Assembly: GCA_025084515.1 (NCBI GenBank)
Contig: JAJAGP010000090.1
Coordinates: 434,001-498,000, forward strand
Direction: 5' to 3'
DNA: 64,000 nucleotides
From: Ancistrus triradiatus
Lineage: Eukaryota > Chordata > Actinopteri > Siluriformes > Loricariidae
Below, in pieces: positions 25,085 through 36,347 of the stretch. The notes below the pieces were generated by a model. It was not told the DNA's origin. It ran no database searches and saw only the letters and a program-made list of their open reading frames with translations. Made by a program: the position numbers and the translations under genes. Positions within the stretch are counted from its first letter, which is position 1; each line of letters begins with the position of its first letter.

Positions 25085-25375
25085 GTGTAGGGCAGCAGCT
25101 CAGCGGTTAGGAAACAGGACTGGTGACCCAGTACGACCAAGCCGCTGATGCATCTGATACAATCTTACAAGGTTATAATTGTGGGTTGAGGACCTTGCTC
25201 AATGGCCAATTAAGTACCAGCTTGGTCTTGCTTGGGGTTTGAACCCTTATTTTCTGGTCTATGGTCTGGTACCTTAACCGCTTCACCCTGTTGGGTCCGT
25301 GAGCAAGGTCCTTAACCCTCATTTACATTAATTATACCCTGTTAGTTGTAAGTCACTCTGGTTAAGGGAGTTTTT
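25085..25375. mobile_element. cluster of V-SINE fragments in both orientations
   Basis: A forward head piece (AGCAGCTCAGCGGTTAGG, 25096), a reversed piece (GGACCTTGCTCAATGGCC to GTACCTTAACCGCTTCACC, about 25190-25290) and a forward tail (GTTGGGTCCGTGAGCAAGGT to GTAAGTCACTCTGGTTAAGG, 25290-25370) lie side by side. This suggests repeated insertion at one spot. Confidence 0.7.
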
Positions 25376-25532
25376 CCTCACTTATCTGATTACTCACGTG
25401 CACAGGAACTGATGAACCCGGATTATTACGTGCACATAAATGCACTCGGTGCACCAACAAAACAGTGGAGCGAAATTATAACTAACAAAAGAAAGCTTAA
25501 AGTTTAAAGCAGGACCTGAGGGTATTCCAGTT

Positions 25533-25690
25533 GGTATTGAGATGCAGTCTAATAAGGTAACCCACCACTGCAGAGACCAGGGTTTGAGTCCTGGCAGTGC
25601 CTTCCTTCCTGGACAGACATGATCTGCTGGGTCTGAGGGAGCGGGATCAACAGCGACCCCTCATTGATCTGGCGTCCAGCGTATTCCGCA
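25533..25690 (+). mobile_element. second tRNA-like SINE family, copy 2
   Basis: CCCACCACTGCAGAGACCAG, GGTTTGAGTCCTGGCAG and GCTGGGTCTGAGGGAG parallel the 21886 copy. Confidence 0.55.
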
Positions 25691-27790
25691 CTTAAACTGC
25701 GCCCTGTTTTCCGGGGATAGGCGCCACAGCCTTCGTAACTCTGACCAGGAAAGAGAGGACTTAAAACATGAGATGAAGAGGGGGAAAAAGTAATTTAGGG
25801 GCTTACGTTGCTTCAGGGCAGCTTAGAGGTACTTTGTAGTCTCCTTAAACATTTCTTGAGCTGGTATGAATAGCCTGTGGCGCAAGAACACTTTAGCTAA
25901 AACCCTGTTAGGTATGGAAACAGTACAAGTAGGTAAAATGAATACGTGCGTGCTGTGTTGGAGCCTCAGACAGCCGGGCATTGCTTGGCATTTGTAGTTT
26001 GAGATGCAGTCCCCTATTTTCCAGTTCATCGCTAATGTTGCATTTCAAATTCGGGGCCTGCTGGTGTCCCATTTTGGTTCGTAACCATCGTCACTTTCAC
26101 TCTAAGCACCTCATTAACCTGTAACCTTTGCCTTAAATTTCACAACACGAGCTAGCTTCCGATCCCTCAGGCTGTTTTTAGCAGACATGCAGGAATGTCT
26201 GCGCTGCCTGCTGTACGTGAGCTTATGCTAAATCCGTCTCTCTTCCAGTGGGTCTCCATTCCTGTACCATTCTAAACTCTCGGGGCAGGGAAAATGCCCT
26301 GGAAGCCTCTCACACAGCAGTGCCCATAAAAACACGTGCCATGTGGTCCAGCTGCACCCCCGCAGTGCGCATACTTCATGTAGACCATATTCTTTTGGAT
26401 GCACTACTATATATTGGTAGTTGTATTTTTCTCGCATTGTGTGGTTGCTTTTTTTGTTTTTCTCCAGTTCTTTTTTTATTGATGTACACCAGGACACCAT
26501 GATGCATTCCTAATGTGTGAAAACCTACTTGGCTATAAACCTAATTTGGATTTTGACAGACAATGGTATATCCCTATTTAATAACACAAATGCCATCCTC
26601 TACAGTCTATGATGGGGATACGTTCCGATAAACCCATTGTAAGTTGAATGTAGTGTAAACTTAAAAATCAAGTAGTATATCACATAAATAAATATCATGA
26701 TCTATTGCTGTAGCCCTAATTTAAACTATTATTGATACAGATGATTTGTATGCTGTTTTGGCTTAGACTGCATTGTGAAAAACACTGTCTATGGCTGATT
26801 TCTTTCTAAATAGCCCAGATATTTATGGTGGTCTTGATTTCAGTAATGAGCCAATCGAACATGAATTTTTATAGTACACTGACGAGATTTGGATTAACAG
26901 TTCTTGATGATGATGATGAATCATGTAATTTATTTTAATGATCCTTTCCAGTAATACTGCGTCTTTACTTCTGAGTTGATTAAACTCGTTTGCTGTGCTA
27001 GCTCCCCCTTTTAAGAGTGCTGGAGTGAAGGTACGATGATCATCTGCTGGATATCTGAGTAAGATCAGCCACATGTGCTAAATCTGTTTTTGCGCAGGCT
27101 GTGCGTCATTAACTCCCTAATAAAACCGTGGAATGGTTTTCTCATCAGTCGTTACCTGGTGTTGCTGCACCAAACAGGCTTTGTGAGGGGCTCTGCAGTC
27201 CTGGCTGCGTTCTGTCACCAGGTGTTAAGGTGCTAAAGCTTTGTCTTCGCTTTGGGTTCAGCGAATGGAAAGTGCAAATGCTTTACAGCAAGTCTTTGGT
27301 TTACTACAGATGGACTGTCCCTTAAATTCGGCGTGTGTGTAAATTGCCGAAGTGTGTAAGCCTGTGCACACTTGAGTGCTGAGAGCATTTGGATAACCTT
27401 GCCCCTGAGGAGAACTGAGCTGTCAGCACTATTGCCCCAGTGGCTCTTTGACAAGTTACACCGTTAGCCATAAATATGTGCGCATTGCTGACCAGGCAAC
27501 ATGAATATGATTCCTCCCTGCTCTAGCTGTTGTTCTGCGTCCAGGTGGGGGTAGGGAGATATAAAATTTCATACCTTTTAATAAACACCGCTCTGCTATA
27601 CGATATAAGCTACTTTATTATCTGTCATGTGAAGTGCAGGAGCCGGTTTAGCAACTGACATTTTCACACTCGAGTCAAAAGGCAAGGGCTTTTCTTTTTT
27701 AAAATGTGTGTTTTTATTTTTAGATATTTTTTATTGACATAATACTGTATTATTGATCCCTCACACAACCAGTTATTACAGATCACTTGT
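25691..27790. other. non-coding stretch, no gene seen
   Basis: No repeats with clear ends and no recognisable exons. Frames at 26228-26502 lie on both strands and are shadows of open composition. Confidence 0.5.
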
Positions 27791-27791
27791 G

Positions 27792-27807
27792 CAGACCTGC
27801 CAACCTT
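27792..27807 (+). repeat. left terminal inverted repeat of hAT-like element
   Basis: CAGACCTGCCAACCTT pairs perfectly with 30129-30144 and is preceded by CTTGTG. Confidence 0.85.
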
Positions 27808-28455
27808 TACGCATTTTGCGTAGCAGATACGCATTTAGACATCGAACTACGCTGCTACGATTTGTTGCTTTAAAATACGCGAAAAGCCATTGATGGCAAC
27901 TGTCTGTGAATTCGCGCACTAGGCAACTCGTCTATGGGTGTAACCGCATTGGGCAGCAACCTGTTGGGGAAAAAGAAGACTTCGACCAATCATAACGCTA
28001 GTTTTAAAACTATTCAATTAGGCTACGAGCGGAGAGCCGAGGAGTCGACTCTTACAGACAAGTGTAATAGTAGCCACGCACACACATTTCACGTGCAGCT
28101 AGTTTAGCTGCGTTTTGGTGATAGGCGGCTGGCTTAACCGCAGTTTTAAGTTGACGGCGGAACAGGCAAGTGGGCAACAAAAAATCGGTGAATGCATGCT
28201 CATGAAAAACGTTAAGCTTGACTATTAAATTATTCTTATAATTTAGATAAATAGACGTTCGTCTTCTGGAGAAGGACTTTCCGTGCTGTGTGTCAGCCAC
28301 AACACCAGTAGCCATCAACAGAAAGCAGTTGAAGTCAATTCACATGGCGCCTGAAGACAACAATCGAATCGAGAATGGGGGAAAAAAGGCGATTTGAGCA
28401 CGACATGATGATGCACTCAGAACTTCTTTCTGCGCTTAAGAGTTTCACATTTACG

Positions 28456-28489
28456 CTTGCTTTATTTATGCTGCCATAAATAAAGCAAG
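28456..28489. repeat. perfect hairpin inside the hAT-like element
   Basis: CTTGCTTTATTTATG, a 4-base loop CTGC, then CATAAATAAAGCAAG: a perfect 15-bp stem. It lies about 260 bp upstream of the transposase start. It may be an element-internal structure; no function can be assigned. Confidence 0.8.
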
Positions 28490-28751
28490 GACAACCGTCA
28501 TAACGTGATAGCTCAACCCCAATGTTCCGCCTTATCTGAAGGAAATATTTGTTCCAGCTTGTTTTGATATTTGACCCAGACCTATATCAAAACAATATTG
28601 CATAGCCTAAAGTGAAAAAATATGGTAGCCTACTAACGTTGCCATCCAGTCAACCGATAGGCGACTGTGCGTTAAGACCTTCCAAACTACACATGCATGT
28701 GAGATTCTTATAAGCTTGTGTTTGGTGTGTGCCTTGCAGTTAATAATATAC

Positions 28752-29960
28752 ATGATGTCAGATGAGGATACTGACAGAGAGAGAGGGGGAAGCAAATCTA
28801 AAAAGAAGCGAGTCTATGCCCCTCAGAAGTTCCTGACGAAGTATCAAGGTCAATGGCCTTGCCTCCGTCCATCTAAACTGCCTAATCATGCGTTTTGCAC
28901 AGTGTGCAGATATGATTTTGACGTTAGTCATCAAGGAGCTACAGGTAATAATATTACTAACATAGAAATGCTTTCATTTATATATATAGGCCATTCTTTT
29001 TCCCAAATTAGGCCATTGTGTGCCTATTTAAGCCACTACTGCTTTTCATAAATGACAGTGCTTTCCAACACAATACATAGACCATGTTGTTTTATACTGC
29101 AAAATAGCCTATTTCTGTGAATATGAATACAACATAAAGGCTATATTATAGGATAGGCCAGAGTATAATTTATTTTCATTACTATTAAACAGTTTACTGT
29201 AAGTGTGGTTATGGGTTTGTGTAACATTCATTAATATTTATATTGAAACAAAAATGTATTTACAGTATAGAAGTATTCTGAAATATTCACTTTCAAAGTG
29301 TAGTGAAGAGCAAGAGAATCTGGCAGAGAAAAATATTTTTACCTGATCTCTTTTAATTTATGAAAGGAAAGGATTTAGAATGTGTGTGTGTGTGTGTGTG
29401 TGTGTTTTGCAGACTGCCGACGCCATGTGGAGGGTAAAAAACATTCAAAAAAAGTAGCTGCTACAGATTCAGTGCCAAGATTGAATTCATTCTTCTTACA
29501 ATCCCAAGACCTCAGGGCTATACGAGCAGAAACGTTTTATACAACGCACTTAGCAGAGCACAATATACCTTTAGCTGTGGCAGATCATGCTGGGCCACTG
29601 TTCAGGAAAATGTTTCCTGACAGTGAGATAGCAAAACAATACGGCTGCGGTTAGAACAAAGACAACTTCCATAATGACAACATTGGCCAGACATGACGAT
29701 GAGTGTCTCACAGAAATTTATGAAAAGGTCTGCATTCAGCCTGGCCACAGATGGCAGCACAGACATGGATGACATAAAGATGTACTCAATTGTAGTTATG
29801 ATTTTTGATGCCAGTGTTGGGAGAGTCGTTGCTATGCTACTTAAGATCTGTGAATCAAGAGAGTCTATGGGAAGAGCAATATTTGATCTACTTGATGGAG
29901 AGCTAAAACAGAGATGCATACCATGGTCATACCAGTTCTTGTTTTCTTTATTGTCTACTT
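28752..29960 (+). pseudogene. hAT-like transposase, zinc-finger N-terminus, truncated and frameshifted
   Basis: The start at 28752 gives MMSDEDTDRERGG, then a basic SKSKKKRV stretch. Splicing a phase-1 intron (GTAATA at 28945 to TTTTGCAG ending 29412) rebuilds a C-x2-C-x16-H-x5-H zinc finger (HAFCTVC in exon 1, CRRHVEGKKH in exon 2), a BED/U1-like DNA-binding finger common in hAT transposases. The frame continues with PRLNSFFLQSQDLRAIRAET to a stop at 29652-29654 (the TAG after YGCG). The next family-like sequence is in other frames: RTKTTSIMTTLARHDDE nearby, then SAFSLATDGSTDMDDIKMYS from about 29729, the block with the first catalytic Asp in this class (DGSTD). The similarity stops near 29930, so the rest of the catalytic core and dimerisation domain are missing. 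It cannot make an active enzyme. Confidence 0.75.
29381..29404. repeat. (TG)n microsatellite
   Basis: Twelve TG units directly before the predicted splice acceptor of the hAT-like gene; they extend the pyrimidine/purine context of its intron end. Confidence 0.9.
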
Positions 29961-30128
29961 GTATGTTGAATACCTAGATATGGTGGTGAGTGGGTACTAT
30001 GTGCTTAGTAATAAGTTGAGTGATGAGTGAGCATGTGAACTCAATCAATACTGATCAGCAAATGTACCTGACCTCGCACCACGCCACGCTGTGCTGCCGC
30101 AGTAAGTTGCTACTCAAAATTTTTTTCC

Positions 30129-30144
30129 AAGGTTGGCAGGTCTG
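30129..30144 (-). repeat. right terminal inverted repeat of hAT-like element
   Basis: AAGGTTGGCAGGTCTG is the exact complement of the left end and is followed by CTTGTG. Confidence 0.85.
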
Positions 30145-30202
30145 CTTGTGTGACGTCTCTGGAGAGCGCAAAACTCTACCACACGGCCGACGTTTCCAGC
30201 GA

Positions 30203-30750
30203 TGTGTTTACGTGCGTTTAATAATCTGCAGAAATTCAGATTTTGTGAGTAATCTGATTGAGTTTACATGCACTTGAGTAATCAGATAATGGGAATTTTA
30301 ATTTTGCAACCAGCCAATAATCTCATGGAAATATGTGACATAAACTTCAACATTTAATAGTGAATAATCAAATTATTCTTTATCTCGTGTATACTCCCAG
30401 AGCTGTTTCGCTGCCTTTAATTCAGTAGTGCATTTAATTTCAGGGTTGCCAGAAAAATATGCTGAAGCCAATAAAAAAAAGAGGCCAAATACAGCAAAGT
30501 TTTTAGAAATACGCAGACCTGGCAACCATGGAGGAACACTCGTGCACATGCGCAGACTGAAAACATCTCATAATCGGGTTACTGGTACCCATGCAATGAA
30601 AAATCCAATCACTGAAATAAAATCCAGCTCTCTCTATGGGATTTCTTAATCTGATTTCTAGATGGGAGTATGCCATATACAAGATCACTTGAATAACTGC
30701 AGAAATCAGACTATGATCCGATTATTAGTCTCTGTGGTGTATCTAAAAAC
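30203..30750 (+). repeat. composite repeat family A, copy 1
   Basis: Left arm: CATGCACTTGAGTAATCAGA near 30268, CAACCAGCCAATAATCTC and GTGACATAAACTTCAACA. Core: GGGTTGCCAG (30443) facing CTGGCAACC (30525). Right arm: GCACATGCGCAGACTG, TATGGGATTTCTTAATCTGA, CAGACTATGATCCGATTATT. Other copies are at 36350, 43680, 45030 and 61085. It looks like a non-autonomous DNA element with weak terminal symmetry. Confidence 0.8.
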
Positions 30751-31546
30751 CAATATTATTGAGACGTGAGAGAATGCAGGGTGAATTCTAAACATTTGTG
30801 TATTGGAAAGTCATTCATTCAGTTCTGTTATCTCTGGTAAGCCTCCTCCTGAAGCCAGCATTCCTGCAGTGGAAGCGAGTAAAGGATAAATAAACCTTTT
30901 GCTCGACTGACCCAGTTTCCTGTTCAGTGTAACACCTGAGCTTTCAGAGTGCGGGTTGTAAAACCGTGTTTGTTCTGGCTTTACTATCTGCCGTCCTTAT
31001 TGCTTGTGTTTGTGAAAAGGAAGAATTGTGTAGCGCCCGCTGTCTAAACAGAGCTGATCACCTGAATCGCTGCCAGCACACACTCTGATTAAAGCCTGCT
31101 TCAAGGAGAGCTTCATTACACAGAATCGTAACTCTCGCTAATAGATGATGATTAAAGAGCCGTGATCTTAAAACAGAACTGTTACTAAAATGGGAACGCT
31201 GACTCATGAGGAAAAGCCTGCGCTGTGATTGGTTTCTTATGTTTGGATTGTAAACAGAACTGAGACTAAGTGACTGAACAGCTTGGAGTTTTTATTACCA
31301 GCAAATGGGATTTATTTGTTTTGGACGATGTTTAGGTGTTAATCTGTGGGTTAAGGTTCATGACAACTCATCAGTGTACCGGAGTTCCCAGCGAACCCCC
31401 AATAAAAGATCAGTGGGGTATATGAAGGCCCCATTCTCTGATGATAGGACTTAAAGATTCACTCTTTTTTGTGTTGTAGAATTCCAGTGGTAGAACTCGA
31501 TGCAGAATAAAATTCTCACAGCCTTTCTGACGACTAGTTTTTAGTG
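30751..31546. other. non-coding stretch, no gene seen
   Basis: Unique-looking sequence without coding signals. Confidence 0.5.
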
Positions 31547-31830
31547 TTACAAGTGATATCTCGGTTCGAGACGAGTATCGAGCAAATGTTCCCATAAAGA
31601 ATAATGTAAATTGAATGAATCGGTTCCACACTACAGAAAATCCCCCCTGTATGAGGCATTATATGCATTAATGGAGTTGAAAATCTCATGTCATTTAGTG
31701 AGTCATGGATTGAAAGTGAAATGTAAAAGCAAAACACTTTCTCTTGTGAACTATTGGCGCTAGTATAGCTGAAACTAAATTAACTGCAGCCTGTGTTTCC
31801 TTTCGGTTTCCTTTCGGTTGGCCCTTATAA
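31547..31830 (-). mobile_element. partial reverse copy of the 45514-46080 element
   Basis: Starting from a decayed terminal repeat (ATCTCGGTTCGAGACGAG), the sequence runs as the reverse complement of the right half of the 45514 element. It shares TTGAATGAATC, GGATTGAAAGTGAAA and TGTTTCCTTTCGGTTTCCTT. The other end is missing. Confidence 0.75.
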
Positions 31831-33296
31831 ACAGCAGGCAAATGCTAGCCCATTACCGCAGAAACCAGTCTCTGTTATCATCAGTATTTGACTGGGATTG
31901 GCTTCATGTTGTAGATTAGTGATCTCACTCTATCTTTATGTAAGCAACCTGCGTCCCAACGGTGCCATGCGGTCAGGTCGGGCATCGTACGGGCCTGAGG
32001 GAGGAGAGACCAGTCAGAGTTTAATTCCCTGGTGTTGAAACAGAGACACACTTATGTCTGCACCCTCATGTATGACGTATTGGTTGGTTACCGATCAATT
32101 TTTCGATTAGTCATTTCTGCAGATACTTTAAAAATCCAAGCAGTTGTTGGTTAAGGGTCTTACTCGAGGAGCCACAGTCCAGTATGTTAACCCATGATTG
32201 ACGATTTAACTACAGACGATTTTAGGTCATCTTGCTAATAGTTTCTTTAAAAAAATCAAACCTTGTGTGTTTGAAAAAGAGGGGGAGGTAAAACGTGCAG
32301 ACACGATCCATCTTGCTCTGCGAAGGCTGGTTTCTTTGAGGTCTTTGAGGTCCCTGACCGACTTGCTGTGACCTGTATTGTTCCGCAGCGGTCAATTTCT
32401 CTGACTGATGAGCCTGCCGATCTCTAACTCAGCCTCTGATGTCCAGACCTGAGCTTAATGGTTAAAAAAACGAGCAGATTTTACTTATTCTTTGCTCCAG
32501 CACCTCCAATAGTGACAGATTGCTGTGCAGCTGTAATGAGACGGGTCATGTCAGTCTTATTCGATTTGGCTCTAGATAACAGAGTTAAGACGTCCCCCAC
32601 ACGTGGAGCGCTGTCTGTTACAGACGGGCCGTGAAGCAGGATTGGCTCGGCGTGTGCGGACTACAGCTCCAGTAAAACAGACTGTTGGTGTTTAGTGGAC
32701 AATATTCTTCGGAAATAAAGTGACAGGCAGAAACCAACATTATTTTCCTAATTTTATCAGCTTTGTCCAGATGATTCCTTTGACTACTTTTGCACCCCGC
32801 CCATATTAAGGTGTTATCCTGGAACCTCTCGAGCATGGAGGAGGACAGGGTTGAGCCGCTGTAATGACTGATGCTCCTCGTTTTGTAGGTTATCAGCATT
32901 ATAACTTTCTGCATTATAACTTGCAGCTCATGAACTGAGACTACTGAGTGACTAAACACAGAGATGCTGAGAGAACATTCAGTGAGGGCGTGGCTGTTTG
33001 AGAACATAAAACTTTTTCCAGCATTATAACTTGCTGCTCTTAACTGGAGCTGGATTAAAAACAAAAAGATGCTGCTACCATGAGTACCACTCTAACATTG
33101 TTTAGTTTGTGCAAGTATTTACACACATTTGTACAGAGACGTTGCATTTATAGTTGAAATATGTTCATTTAAGTTCAGCGGTTTTGTCAATTATTGTTAG
33201 TAGTTTTACGCCATCGGTCATCCTGCTCTCTAAATATCAGCATCAGCCATTAAGAAAACCAATATCATCACACAGTTCTGTTTTGAGCCGCTGTAG
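31831..33296. other. non-coding stretch, no gene seen
   Basis: Contains a small local duplication near 32895-33035, where CAGCATTATAACTTTCTGC and CCAGCATTATAACTTGCTGC recur. Nothing else recognisable. Confidence 0.5.
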
Positions 33297-33492
33297 CAGT
33301 GTCTCTCAATCCTGGTCCTAGAAACAATCCCTCCCTCCACCCTGCTCTGCACATGTTGGTGTTTTTTTCTGTTTAAACAACCCACTTTAACTCAGTAATG
33401 GGCTTGTTAATGAGCCGAGTAGAGAATCAGGTGTGTTGGAATCAGGGAAGACACTAACGCTGGGGCACCAGGACCAGGATTGAGAAACACTG
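33297..33492. mobile_element. foldback MITE
   Basis: Near-palindromic 196-bp unit: CAGTGTCTCTCAATCCTGGT at the left and ACCAGGATTGAGAAACACTG at the right, with complementary inner arms (TTAACTCAGTAATGGGC against GAGCCGAGTAGAGAATCAGG are partly symmetrical). This type is very common in fish genomes. It has no coding capacity. Confidence 0.85.
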
Positions 33493-33624
33493 CACTAGAG
33501 CATTGTCAGAAGATGGACCTGGGGAAGCGCTTCAAACGTTTGGCTCTACTTTGTGAGAAAGTGTACAGACTAAATGGTAATATGTGTAGAAAGCTGATGT
33601 TATAAAGGAGGCTGCAGCTCCAAC

Positions 33625-33730
33625 AGGGCATAACAGCTGTTATTATTCTTTATACATAAACAATTGGCACCTTTTTCGCCATTTTGGAATCAAAATTTGG
33701 AATTGATACGCAGAATCAGAGTTGAAATAA
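33625..33730. repeat. hAT-type terminal remnant, copy 1
   Basis: ATTCTTTATACATAAACAAT, TTGGCACCTTTTTCGCCATT and TTGGAATTGATACG parallel 50275-50380 and 42430-42510. The motif resembles the ends of common fish hAT elements. Confidence 0.5.
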
Positions 33731-34744
33731 ATAGCAGGATATGAAGGTTATGGTCTTAAACCAGCCAAGGTAGCAGCACAGAAACACTCAGCAAACCTTG
33801 GAGGAATCATTTTTGAAAAAACGTTCCTTATAATAGTAACAGATGGCAATGCATAACAAATGCTGTCACCGATTACATCACAAAAGACATGGTGCCAAAT
33901 CAGGCCGTTGAGAGAGACCCGTTCAAACACCTTTGGAATACTTTAATCCCGAGATTTAGACTGCCGAAGTTTCGTGTAATTATCATTATAGATAAAATCC
34001 CAGAAAATATTGAGACATTTTTTTTGTCAAGATCACACACCTTTAAAACCTTTAATTTGCAGTGCATCAATATATTTTGCTCTCTGCAAAAAGAAAGCTG
34101 TCTGTTTTTCTGCAACACACATTGTAGAGTCATCAGAGCTTAACAGAGCGTGGCGTTCTCGAGAGGCTCACAGAACTGGCCTTCATATCGACGTGACATG
34201 TACTGATGTCTGCAACTTCTGACGGTAGCTTGTGACTTGAGCATCTGTGTCAGCGGAGACAGAAAGCAGTACATCAGGGAGTCCCGCTGACATTGAGGTC
34301 CTTTGTAAAAGCCTTGTACGGGGCTGAATTCTGGCAAGGGAAGTGACTGAGCTGTTAAAACATCTCTGTCAAACTTGGGTTCATGCCTGACGACTCCCAC
34401 GGTCTTCTGATCTCCACGAACTGACAGGGGAACTGGGTGAGATTAACGCGATGCGGAATTTAGGTCTACGAAGATGACGGGGAATGTGAAGATGTTTGAC
34501 AGAAAAGTTAACTTGTGTGATAACCGGCATCCAAAGGTAATGCCTGGTACGTTTATGTCTGAGGCACCCAGGGGGGCAATTCGCTAGCTGTCCACTGAGA
34601 GTTCTGGCCTGGTCTGAGAGGGCAGCAGTGACCCCTGACAACCCTTCAAGGTTCTGGCAATCCTGCCTATGGCTTGTGCGCCGTGGGTTTGGCGAACCAG
34701 TTAGAACAGAGAAGTAATTAAACATAAGCTCAAAACATTGGGTT

Positions 34745-34950
34745 AATATTACATAAGACTGGCGTGTTTTCTTTATTTTATGTAATTTACTTAAGTTCTT
34801 ACATATAACATCTAGGTCGCCCAAGGTAACGCTGAGGCTGTGGTCCGTTGCCACTGCCACCCTAGGCTTGCCCAAATAGAGCTGTGGGCCGAGATATTTG
34901 AGACAGTGCTCTTTTGTAAAACGTGTTATAGATCAATTTTACTTGAGCTT
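34745..34950 (+). repeat. LINE-like 3' tail, copy 2 (diverged)
   Basis: TTGCCACTGCCACCCTAGGC, TTGCCCAAATAGAGCTGTGG, TTTGAGACAGTGCTCTTTTG. It abuts the Tc1 remnant at 34950. Confidence 0.6.
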
Positions 34951-35440
34951 GGCAGGGTTTGGTGAATGCCAGGCAGTCGTGACTGCATTGTGCCACTTTA
35001 AGGGTTGGTGGAGGAGGGATAATGCCATGGGGTTGTTTTTCAGGGGTAAGTCCCTTAGTTCAAGTGAAGGGAAATCTTAATGCTTCAGCATAAGACATGT
35101 TGTACAATTGTGTGCTTTCAGCTTTGTGGGAACAGTTTGGGAGAAGGTCCTGTTCTGTTCCAGCACAAAGCAAGGTCCATAAAGGCAGGGTTGCGTGAGT
35201 TTCTTGACCTCAGCCCCACCAAACACCTTTGGGATGAACTAGAACTGAGATTGTGGACCTCATCAGTCTCTGACCTCAGTGGTTGAAGGGGCAAAAATTC
35301 CCACAGAGTCCAAAATTTTGTAGAAATCCTTCCCAGAAGAGGAGGGAGGAGGTATAGCTGCAAAGGGGAACCAATTCTGTTCTAAGAATGGGAAGGCATA
35401 AAAGCTGTAGGTGTCTCAATACTTTTGTCCATATAGTGTT
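34950..35440 (+). pseudogene. Tc1-like transposase remnant (3' half plus terminal repeat)
   Basis: The sequence encodes, with frame breaks, the end of a Tc1 transposase. A GLVEEG...CHGVVFQG-like stretch lies near 35003-35045 with a stop inside. KARSIKAG, LREF and KHLWDELELRL follow at about 35170-35255. The final catalytic Glu of the usual NPIEHLW motif reads Lys here (SPTKHLW). The element ends with the outward repeat CAATACTTTTGTCCATATAG near 35417-35436. The 5' half is missing. Confidence 0.85.
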
Positions 35441-36347
35441 CAAGCAGACATTTCAAAACAAAAGCTGTCCAATCCCATCTAAAGAGCAGAGTGTTCATGC
35501 AGTGTTGCACTAACTTAAGGTATGTGAGTTTCTAATCTCTTGCTTCGTTACTTAACTTGACGCTCCATTACTCCTCCTTAAGACGTGAGGAGAATGCAGA
35601 AGCTGTTTTAAGTGTCGTACATCAGCACAGTCCTTAATCTTTCCATGGCACCGAGTGCTCTGACAGGTGGAGGGGTTTGTGTACGGCTCTGAGATAGTGC
35701 TGCTAACTTGTGGTGACCTTACACCCCGAATTCCAGCGCTCTCGTCTTTTGTCTGAAGTGATCGTCTTCCAGGGAGGTGCTTACAGTAATCGTGTTTACT
35801 GATTTCATATGTAAATTAGACTTTAAGTCACAGACATGGCAGCCATTGTTCATTCTGAGGTTTGATAGCTTGTTTGTGTTTATTTCTGGGGACCAACTGA
35901 GGCTGTGAATCGACTTTTAATCGTTTACACTGAGTACAATAGGCTTTGTTGCTCGTCTTTGTGGGGAACCTAATTAGGCCCCGAGAGTACAGCTCGCCAT
36001 GTCCTGGATCGCCTCCAGGCTTTATGCGTGAAATCACCAGCCGCCTCCCAGCCGTACCTAATCCCGGCAAAGCCGTTCCCGCTTCAAAGACGCCAGCTCA
36101 ATTCCGACTGCTCGCAGAGATGCTAAATCAGGGTCCGGTTTAGCCCTGATAAACTTCATCCATTGTGCTCTGTGGAGGGCCTTCATTGTGGGCTCAGTCA
36201 CCAAGCTCCACATGAGGTCACTTAATGCCTGGTCAGGTCTGATGCGTAGGACACCGGCGTCAACGCTTAATTAGTGAGGGGAAAATTTCAGTGCGGTTTG
36301 TCTGTCACCCCATTTGGTCTTGGAGTGACTTGAATTGAGCATCAGTG
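35441..36347. other. unique non-coding block
   Basis: Repeat-free and moderately GC-rich. 35960-35975 has an AACCTAATTAGGCC palindrome and 36220 an AGGTCA half-site-like word. It could be regulatory; no coding sequence. Confidence 0.45.

Larger units (their letters stand above)
27792..30144 (+). mobile_element. hAT-like DNA transposon, internally deleted
   Basis: A 16-bp perfect terminal inverted repeat, CAGACCTGCCAACCTT (27792-27807) and its complement (30129-30144), brackets 2.35 kb. The match continues imperfectly inward (ATTTTGCGTAGC versus ATTTTGAGTAGC, offset by about 3 bases). The 6-bp sequence CTTGTG directly abuts both outer ends and is a candidate target-site duplication; hAT elements normally make 8 bp, so the class is not certain. 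Inside is a two-exon zinc-finger/transposase gene lacking its C-terminal half. The left arm also holds a perfect 15-bp hairpin (28456-28489). Confidence 0.82.

Noticed and set aside
32618..33064. 148-codon minus-strand frame
   Set aside because: Crosses a local duplication and shows no domain. Considered chance.
34381..34875. 164-codon minus-strand frame
   Set aside because: Mixed composition, no known motif, and the end overlaps a LINE-like tail. Not supported as a gene.
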